Under the pieces are notes generated by a model. It searched no databases and had not been told where the DNA came from. It was given only the letters and a program-made list of their open reading frames with translations. Of a stretch of 39,749 bases of DNA, positions 34,637 to 39,749 are shown piece by piece; positions within the stretch are counted from its first letter, which is position 1; the number at the start of each line of letters is the position of its first letter. Made by a program: the position numbers and the translations under genes. The DNA is from Candidatus Polarisedimenticolaceae bacterium (GTDB taxonomy: Bacteria > Acidobacteriota > Polarisedimenticolia > Polarisedimenticolales > DASRJG01), in the NCBI GenBank assembly GCA_036275915.1, contig DASUCV010000016.1:1-39749 (forward strand), read 5' to 3'.

Positions 34637-35171
34637 AATCCTTAGCGGGCTCCCAGATTTCCGCGCCCGCCATGTCCCAGGGAAGGCGGTGCTCGTCGGT
34701 CTTCCCTTTCTCCGGAGAGAAGTGGACGTCGGTCATGTAGAGAAGATGGGCGGTCCCGTCGCCGATGTTCTTGCAGCCATGCGCGACACCCGGCGGGATC
34801 GCGACCAGGACCGAGCGGCCGCCGCCGAGGACGATCTTGAGCGCGCGCTTCGCCGTCTTCGATCCGTCGCGAACGTCGACGAGGACGAGCAGCACGCGAT
34901 CCTCGGGAGGCACGAACCAGACGTCGCGCTGCGTCATGTGCACGTGAAACGCTTTGACGATCCCGGGATCGAGGGTGCTGAAATTGACCTGGCGCACCTT
35001 GAAGGCGTCGAGCCCCTTCTGGAACGTGCCGTCCTCCGCGAGGCGGGTCAGCTCGGTCATCGAGCCGCCGTGATCGACGAAGCGCTGGAGCGGCACGACC
35101 TGGACGCCCTCGATCGCGCGCGCGTAGTCCTGCTCGGTGACGGCGGGTACGACTTCCGGGATGAGCTTCAT
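34635..35171 (-). CDS. RmlC-like cupin (dTDP-4-dehydrorhamnose 3,5-epimerase type)
   Basis: 178 aa cupin. The jelly-roll motifs are HHGG-like VDHGGSMTEL, QVNFSTLDPGIVKAFHVHMTQRDVWFVPPEDRVLLVLVD, and the C-terminal VAIPPGVAHGCKNIG...YMTDVHFSPEKGKTDEHRLPWD. The last stretch, with DEHRLPWD, resembles sugar-nucleotide 3,5-epimerases and WxcM-like isomerases. The usual catalytic His/Asp pair cannot be fully confirmed by eye, so enzyme versus non-catalytic cupin remains open. No other rhamnose genes are nearby. ATG 35171 is preferred over GTG 35180. Its last codons run into the family B repeat. Confidence 0.75.
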   Translation of the reverse strand: MKLIPEVVPAVTEQDYARAIEGVQVVPLQRFVDHGGSMTELTRLAEDGTFQKGLDAFKVRQVNFSTLDPGIVKAFHVHMTQRDVWFVPPEDRVLLVLVDVRDGSKTAKRALKIVLGGGRSVLVAIPPGVAHGCKNIGDGTAHLLYMTDVHFSPEKGKTDEHRLPWDMAGAEIWEPAKD

Positions 35172-35227
35172 GGGCCGCACACTCTACCGCAATGGCCGTT
35201 CGGCGCGTTGGCCTCTATGATCGCGGT

Positions 35228-36373
35228 GTGAGCGACGTCCCGCAGATCCCGGAAACGAGCGCGCCGCCGGCCTCCGTCCGCGGGTCGCGCTGGGCGATCC
35301 AGATCGCCACCGTCGCCGGGATCCCGATCCGCATCCACCTGACGTTCCTGCTGCTCCTCGTCTACTTCGGCATGTCCGCCGCCGCGATGAGCCGCAACGT
35401 CCCGCGCGAGATCGTCTTCCTCATCGTGCTCTTCGCGTGCGTGCTCCTCCACGAGCTCGGGCACGCGCTCGCGGCGCTGCGCTTCGGTGTCAAGACGAGC
35501 GAGATCGTGCTCTACCCTTTCGGCGGGATCGCACGCCTCCAGCACATCCCCGGCGGCCTGGCGGAGCTCCTGATCGCGATCGCCGGACCGCTCGTCAACG
35601 TCGCGATCGCCGCGGCGTGCGTGGCCGGGCTCTTCGCGCTCCACGTTCCCCACCCGCTCCGGCAAGCGATGCCGTGGGAGAACACCGGGCTCGTGCAGAA
35701 GCTCCTCTGGGCGAATGCGTGGCTCGTCGTCTTCAATTTGATTCCGGCGTTCCCGATGGACGGCGGCCGCGTGCTGCGCGCGCTCCTCGCGATCGGGCTC
35801 GGGCAGACGACGGCGACGCGGATCGCGGCGCTCGTGGGGCAGCTCATCGCGGGGGTCTTCGTCGTCGCCGGGCTCTTTACCGCGAACTACCTCCTCGCGT
35901 TCATCGGGCTCTTCGTCTTCCTCGGCGCGAGCCAGGAGGTCGCGTTCCAGACGAGCCGCAGCGCGGTCGAGGGCCGGACGGCCCGCGAAGCGATGATCAC
36001 CCGGTTCGAGACCTTGGCGCCGCAGGACACGCTCGGGCGCGCGGCCGACCTGCTCCTGGCGACGCACCAGCACGACTTCCCGGTGCTCGACGCGTGGAAC
36101 CGGATCGCCGGGATGATGCCGCGCGCGAAGCTCCTCGAGGGGCTCGCGCGCTCCGGACGCGACGCGGCGGTCCTCGAGGTCATGCAGCGCGACCCGGTGA
36201 CGGTGGCGCCCGAGACCGATCTCGAGTCGGTGCTCCAGGCGCTTCAGGGCGATCCGGGGCGGCCCCTCCTCGTGGTCGAGAACGGCGCGCTCCGCGGGAT
36301 GATCACGTTCGAGAACCTCGCCGAGTTCATCGTGCTGTCGCGCCAGATCCCGCGGCGGCCTCAGCAGGCCTGA
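35228..36373 (+). CDS. Site-2 protease family (M50) zinc metalloprotease with CBS domains
   Basis: 381 aa intramembrane protease. The zinc-binding HELGH is at residues 75-79 in a membrane helix, and the third ligand D178 is in FNLIPAFPMDGGRVLRALL (variant of NPDG). About six membrane helices lie between 30 and 230, followed by two CBS motifs (about 240-375: AREAMITRFETLAPQDTLGRAADLLL; VMQRDPVTVAPETDLESVLQAL) that may bind adenine nucleotides to regulate cleavage. It is close to SpoIVFB/S2P group III enzymes. The GTG start is preferred because TATGAT (35216-35221), a probable -10, would make a leaderless message; ATG 35192 is possible. It overlaps the convergent permease gene by 47 nt. Confidence 0.9.
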   Translation: MSDVPQIPETSAPPASVRGSRWAIQIATVAGIPIRIHLTFLLLLVYFGMSAAAMSRNVPREIVFLIVLFACVLLHELGHALAALRFGVKTSEIVLYPFGGIARLQHIPGGLAELLIAIAGPLVNVAIAAACVAGLFALHVPHPLRQAMPWENTGLVQKLLWANAWLVVFNLIPAFPMDGGRVLRALLAIGLGQTTATRIAALVGQLIAGVFVVAGLFTANYLLAFIGLFVFLGASQEVAFQTSRSAVEGRTAREAMITRFETLAPQDTLGRAADLLLATHQHDFPVLDAWNRIAGMMPRAKLLEGLARSGRDAAVLEVMQRDPVTVAPETDLESVLQALQGDPGRPLLVVENGALRGMITFENLAEFIVLSRQIPRRPQQA

Positions 36374-37595
36374 TCGCGTAGGCGACGAAGCCCGCCGCCA
36401 GCATCGCCGCCCCCGCGAGCGCCTGGACCGGGCGCTCCTGCACCACGCGCACCGTGACGACCGCCGCCGTGACGAGGACGACCGCCGGTGCGGTGAGCCC
36501 GAGGGGCGCGCGCCAGGCTTCGGCCTCCCCCACAGCGCGGCGCCGGAGACGGACGAGCGCGACCGCGGCGAGCGCGTAGAAAATCCAGACGCTGAACGCG
36601 AAGTACGCGAGCAGGCCGCGGAACGACGCGACCGCGACGTAGAGCGCCGAGACCGCGGCGACCGCGAGCGTCGCGCGGAGCGGTGTCCCCCGGCGCGCGT
36701 CGGACGGCGCCAAGGCGGGCAAGATCGCGCCGCTCTGCGCCATCGCCTGCGCGAGACGCGACACCACGAGGAGGACGCCGAGCATCGAGCCGAACGTGCT
36801 CACGACGACGAGCGTGGAGACAAGGCGGCCCGCCCCACCCGCGGCCGCCTCGAGAGGCCGCGCGGATGCCGCCGCCGCTCCGCCGAGGGAACGCATGACC
36901 GCCGCCTGCACCAGGGCGTAGACGAGGACGAGAAGACCGGTGCCGATGAGGACCGCGCGCCCGATCGTGCGCTTCGGGTTCTCGATCTCGCCGGCGACGA
37001 GCGTGATGTCGGACCAGCCTTCATAGGTCCAGAGGAGGAGGATGAGCGCGGAGAGCGTCCCGGTGGGAAGGGAGGCCGATGGGGCGGCGGGAGGCGCGCT
37101 CCATGCGATGACCGCAACGATCGCCAGCGCCGACACTTTGATCGCCGTCAGCCACCGCTGCGCCAGAGGGCCCGCGCGGAGGCCGGCTGCGTTGACCGCG
37201 GCGGCCACGGCGATCGCGGCGAGCGCGATCGCCTTCCCTCCTCCGCAGTACGAGGCGAACACCAGCGCGATCGCGGCGATCGAGGCGGGATAGGTCACGA
37301 AGATCGCCGCCCAGCCGCCCACGAACGCGATGCCGGGGCCGAACGCCTCGCGCTGGAAGGCGAAGAAGCCGCCGTTCGCCGGGACGCGCGACGCGCACTC
37401 GGCGTAGCAGCAGGCGCCGCACGCGGCGACGAGACCGCCCGCGGCCCACAGGAGCACGGCGCGCGGGATCGTCGGCGCCGCGGCGGCGACCGCCGCCGGC
37501 GCGGCGAAGATTCCCGAGCCGAGGATGATCCCGGCGTAGAGAGCGATGGCGTCCGTCAGGCCGAGGTGGCGGGGCGGCGGCGCGCCCCCGCTCAA
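36327..37595 (-). CDS. APC-family amino acid/polyamine permease
   Basis: 422 aa with about twelve membrane helices; opening GLTDAIALYAGIILGSGIFAAPAAVA holds the APC unwound-helix motif (GSGIF). A second APC motif, ALILLLWTYEGWSDITLVAGEIENPKRTIGRAVLIG, is also clear. It starts at TTG 37595, overlapping the speA stop (TTGA). Linkage to arginine decarboxylase suggests arginine uptake or arginine/agmatine or polyamine exchange, but specificity is an inference. Its 3' end overlaps the site-2 protease gene. Confidence 0.87.
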   Translation of the reverse strand: MSGGAPPPRHLGLTDAIALYAGIILGSGIFAAPAAVAAAAPTIPRAVLLWAAGGLVAACGACCYAECASRVPANGGFFAFQREAFGPGIAFVGGWAAIFVTYPASIAAIALVFASYCGGGKAIALAAIAVAAAVNAAGLRAGPLAQRWLTAIKVSALAIVAVIAWSAPPAAPSASLPTGTLSALILLLWTYEGWSDITLVAGEIENPKRTIGRAVLIGTGLLVLVYALVQAAVMRSLGGAAAASARPLEAAAGGAGRLVSTLVVVSTFGSMLGVLLVVSRLAQAMAQSGAILPALAPSDARRGTPLRATLAVAAVSALYVAVASFRGLLAYFAFSVWIFYALAAVALVRLRRRAVGEAEAWRAPLGLTAPAVVLVTAAVVTVRVVQERPVQALAGAAMLAAGFVAYAIRPAEAAAGSGATAR

Positions 37596-39499
37596 TCGAG
37601 GTAGGTGTACTGGGAGAGCCGCGAGGCGTAGGCGTCGAGGAAGGCGGAGGCCTCTTCGCCGGACATCTCGCCGCGCCGCGTGCGCTCGCCGAGCTGCGCC
37701 TTGACCGACTCCGTCAGCTCGGCCACGTCGTAGCCGAAGCAGGCGAGCGTCTCGCCCGCCGCCTCGCCGCGATGGACGTCGGTGACGACCGGCGCGCCCT
37801 TGGGGCCGAGGATGACCTGCGCCTCGTGGACGCGGCCGAAGAGGTTGTGCATGTCGCCCATCGTGTCCTGGTAGGCGCCGACGAGGACGAAGGCGAGGTA
37901 GTACGGCTCGCCGGAGCGCAGGGCGTGGACCTCGAGCGCGTCCTTGATGTCCTTCAGGTCGACGAACTTCTCGACCTCGCCGTCGGAGTCGCAGGTGATG
38001 TCGGCGAGGGTCGCCTTGTGCGTCGGCAGCTCGTTCAGGCGGTGGATCGGGATGATCGGGAAGAGCTGATCGAGCGCCCAGTGATCGGGGACCGACTGGA
38101 AGACGGAGAAGTTGCAGATGTACTTGTCGTGGAGCCGGTTCTCGAGCTCCTGGAACTCGTCGGCGACGAACTTCGCCGACTTCGAGTAGCGGACGGCCTT
38201 CGTGGCGACCTCGCGGAAGAGCATCTCGCCCTTGGCGCGCTCCTCGAGGCCGAGCATGCCGAGGTTGAAGAGCGAGTACATCTGATCGCGGTACTCGATC
38301 GCGTCGTGGTAGAACTCGCGGTAGTTCTTGACCGAGATCTTCTTCGCCGCGTCGGCGAGATCCTGGACGATCTGGGCCTCGCGCCCGGAAAGCGGCGGCG
38401 GATCGGGCTCCTGGCCCGAGATCGCGGCCCGGACGTCGGTGATCATCATCGCGTGGTAGGCGACGAGCATGCGCCCGGACTCCGAGACGATCCGCGGCGG
38501 CGGGACGTGCTCCTCGTCGCAGACCTCCTGGATGCCGAACACGACGTCGTTCGCGTACTCCTGCACCGTGTAGTTGACCGAGGCGTCGGACGACGTCTTC
38601 GAGCCGTCGTAGTCGATGCCGAGCCCGCCGCCGACGTCGAGGTAGGAGATGTCGGCGCCGAGCTTCCTGACCTTCGCGTAGATGCGCGCCGCCTCACGGA
38701 CGGCGTTCTTGACGCGGCGGATCTCGGTGATCTGGCTGCCGATGTGGAAGTGGAGGAGGGCGAGCTGCGGGCGCAGGCCGCTCGCCGTGAGCTTCTCGAG
38801 CGCGCGCAGGAGCTGCAAGGTCGTCAGGCCGAACTTCGACGTGAACCCTCCCGACTTCTCCCACATCCCCGAGCCCTTGGCCTGGAGGCGGATGCGGAAG
38901 CCGATCTTGAAGAGCACCGGCTCGCGTGACGCCATCTCGAGGATCTGCTCGACCTCGAACGGCTTCTCGATGACCACGATGACGTTCTTCCCGAGGCGCG
39001 TCGCCTGGCTCGCCATCGAGAGGTAGTCGGGATCCTTGAAGCCGTTGCAGACAACGACCGCGTCGGGCGAGAGCTCCATCCCGATCGCGGCGAGGAGCTC
39101 CGGCCGGCTCCCGACCTCGAGACCGAGCCCCGCGCCCCATCCCGACTTCACGAGCCCTTGCACGACCGAGCGCTGCTGGTTGACCTTGATGGGGAAGACC
39201 GGATGGAAGCGCTCGCGGTAGTTGTACTCGCGGATCGCATTCGCGAAGCTCGACGCGAGCTCGTTGACCTGCCCCTCGAGGAGCTGCGGGAAGCGGAGGA
39301 GGAGCGGCGTCTTCACGCCGCGCTTCGCCAGGTCCTCGACGACGCGGAAGACGTCGATCGCCTTCGCCGGCTCGCGCGTCGGCGTCACGAGGAGGTGGCC
39401 GTCCTCGCCGATCGCGAGGTAGCCGTTCCCCCAGCCGTCGATCCCGTAGAGGTTGACGGCGTCGTCGGTGGTGAAGCGGTCGGTGAAGGAGACGTTCAT
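37592..39499 (-). CDS. speA: Biosynthetic arginine decarboxylase
   Basis: Converts arginine to agmatine, the first step of the arginine route to putrescine and spermidine; cytoplasmic, PLP- and Mg-dependent. 635 aa, normal for the family. The PLP lysine is K105 in FPIKVNQQRSVVQ, the barrel continues with HIGSQ and YLDVGGGLGIDYDG, and the C-terminal domain has SESGRMLVAYHA, the TCDSDGEV active-site cysteine region and YYLAFVLVGAYQDTMGDMHNLFG. ATG 39499 is chosen because TATAAT lies 10 nt upstream; the longer frame to 39637 would run through the promoter. It is followed by the coupled permease gene. Confidence 0.96.
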   Translation of the reverse strand: MNVSFTDRFTTDDAVNLYGIDGWGNGYLAIGEDGHLLVTPTREPAKAIDVFRVVEDLAKRGVKTPLLLRFPQLLEGQVNELASSFANAIREYNYRERFHPVFPIKVNQQRSVVQGLVKSGWGAGLGLEVGSRPELLAAIGMELSPDAVVVCNGFKDPDYLSMASQATRLGKNVIVVIEKPFEVEQILEMASREPVLFKIGFRIRLQAKGSGMWEKSGGFTSKFGLTTLQLLRALEKLTASGLRPQLALLHFHIGSQITEIRRVKNAVREAARIYAKVRKLGADISYLDVGGGLGIDYDGSKTSSDASVNYTVQEYANDVVFGIQEVCDEEHVPPPRIVSESGRMLVAYHAMMITDVRAAISGQEPDPPPLSGREAQIVQDLADAAKKISVKNYREFYHDAIEYRDQMYSLFNLGMLGLEERAKGEMLFREVATKAVRYSKSAKFVADEFQELENRLHDKYICNFSVFQSVPDHWALDQLFPIIPIHRLNELPTHKATLADITCDSDGEVEKFVDLKDIKDALEVHALRSGEPYYLAFVLVGAYQDTMGDMHNLFGRVHEAQVILGPKGAPVVTDVHRGEAAGETLACFGYDVAELTESVKAQLGERTRRGEMSGEEASAFLDAYASRLSQYTYLD

Positions 39500-39509
39500 C
39501 GAGTTTGGG

Positions 39510-39537
39510 ATTATAGGACCCTCATTGGGGCGGGCAA
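39510..39537 (-). promoter_or_regulatory. Promoter of speA
   Basis: Minus strand: -35 TTGCCC (39537-39532), 16-nt spacer, -10 TATAAT (39515-39510), a perfect -10. The ATG follows 10 nt later, leaving a very short leader. Its -35 lies next to that of the divergent trmK-like promoter. Confidence 0.65.
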
Positions 39538-39553
39538 GGCCTCGCGCTACAGT
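39525..39553 (+). promoter_or_regulatory. Promoter of the trmK-like gene
   Basis: Plus strand: TTGGGG (39525-39530), 17-nt spacer, TACAGT (39548-39553). The start ATG at 39560 follows 6 nt after the -10, so the transcript would be close to leaderless. Confidence 0.55.
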
Positions 39554-39559
39554 TTCGTG

Positions 39560-39749
39560 ATGCTCTCTCCCCGTCTGGCCGCCCTCGCGGCGGCGATCGC
39601 CCCCGGCAGCCGCGTCGCCGACGTCGGGAGCGACCACGGCCTCCTCCCCCTCTGGCTCGCGCGCACCGGGCGGGCGGCGTTCTGCCTCGTGACCGAGAAG
39701 ACCGAGGCGCTCCTCGAGCGCGTGGAGCGGCCGCCGGCGCAGGCGCCGT
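39560..39749 (+). CDS. tRNA (adenine22-N1)-methyltransferase, TrmK-like (partial, C-terminus off window)
   Basis: First 63 residues only. MLSPRLAALAAAIAPGSRVADVGSDHGLLPLWLA carries motif I of SAM methyltransferases in the form VADVGSDHGLLPLWL, which is the TrmK signature (GSDHxxLP). It would methylate A22 of certain tRNAs. The remainder lies outside the window. A GTG at 39557 directly before the ATG is an alternative start. Confidence 0.75.
   Translation, partial: MLSPRLAALAAAIAPGSRVADVGSDHGLLPLWLARTGRAAFCLVTEKTEALLERVERPPAQAP

Overview
The window is GC-rich, tightly packed bacterial chromosome from a Gram-negative-type organism: it has lipobox lipoproteins, many Sec signal peptides and periplasmic-type proteins. 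The closest fit is Acidobacteriota or a similar lineage. The main pointer is a large secreted protein of the VWFA-related acidobacterial type (21.9-24.0 kb), together with a giant carboxypeptidase-regulatory-repeat protein (5.7-9.2 kb). This placement is an inference from gene families; there is no rRNA or tRNA in the window. Genes are commonly coupled by ATGA, GTGA or TTGA overlaps, and GTG and TTG starts are frequent. No CRISPR array, complete IS, integrase or prophage was found.

Layout. 0-1.6 kb, minus strand: malate dehydrogenase followed by a membrane-anchored DsbA-like oxidoreductase whose first active-site cysteine codon is TGA, with a strong hairpin just downstream. This is read here as a selenoprotein. 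1.66-5.6 kb: a secreted alpha/beta hydrolase, then a minus-strand cluster of thiol peroxidase, ABC ATPase, ABC-2 permease and a TPR protein. 5.67-11.4 kb, plus strand: the repeat protein, an acyl-CoA dehydrogenase and hemE. 11.5-12.5 kb: a ferritin/VIT1 iron exporter of the MbfA type. 12.6-14.4 kb: a compositionally different patch with three orphan genes. 14.4-18.8 kb: a Cache protein, a serine hydrolase lipoprotein, a GNAT/methyltransferase pair, a small lipoprotein and an AIM24-like protein. 18.9-26.0 kb: an SGNH hydrolase, an SDR, the VWFA protein and a DUF255/YyaL-type thioredoxin-fold protein. 26.2-29.2 kb: a translationally coupled cassette of zinc metallopeptidase, ATP-grasp ligase and TerC membrane protein. 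29.3-36.4 kb: an HD-GYP protein, DUF948/YtxH small proteins, a YheT hydrolase, an FHA-GAF-PP2C phosphatase, PlsC, a cupin and a site-2 protease. 36.3-39.7 kb: an APC permease and arginine decarboxylase (polyamine module), then the start of a TrmK-like methyltransferase.

Two features are not explained by ordinary genes. First, the UGA/hairpin pair in the DsbA-like gene fits bacterial selenocysteine insertion geometry. Second, there are two families of dispersed palindromic repeats. Family A (26.05 and 29.2 kb) includes a perfect 55-bp inverted repeat whose outer ends contain the stop codons of both flanking convergent genes. Family B (18.9, 32.04 and 34.58 kb) has a core that is translated in the same frame at the N-terminus of one protein and the C-terminus of another. 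The arms share the core GGGGACA(G/T), which suggests small non-autonomous elements spread by a transposase encoded elsewhere.
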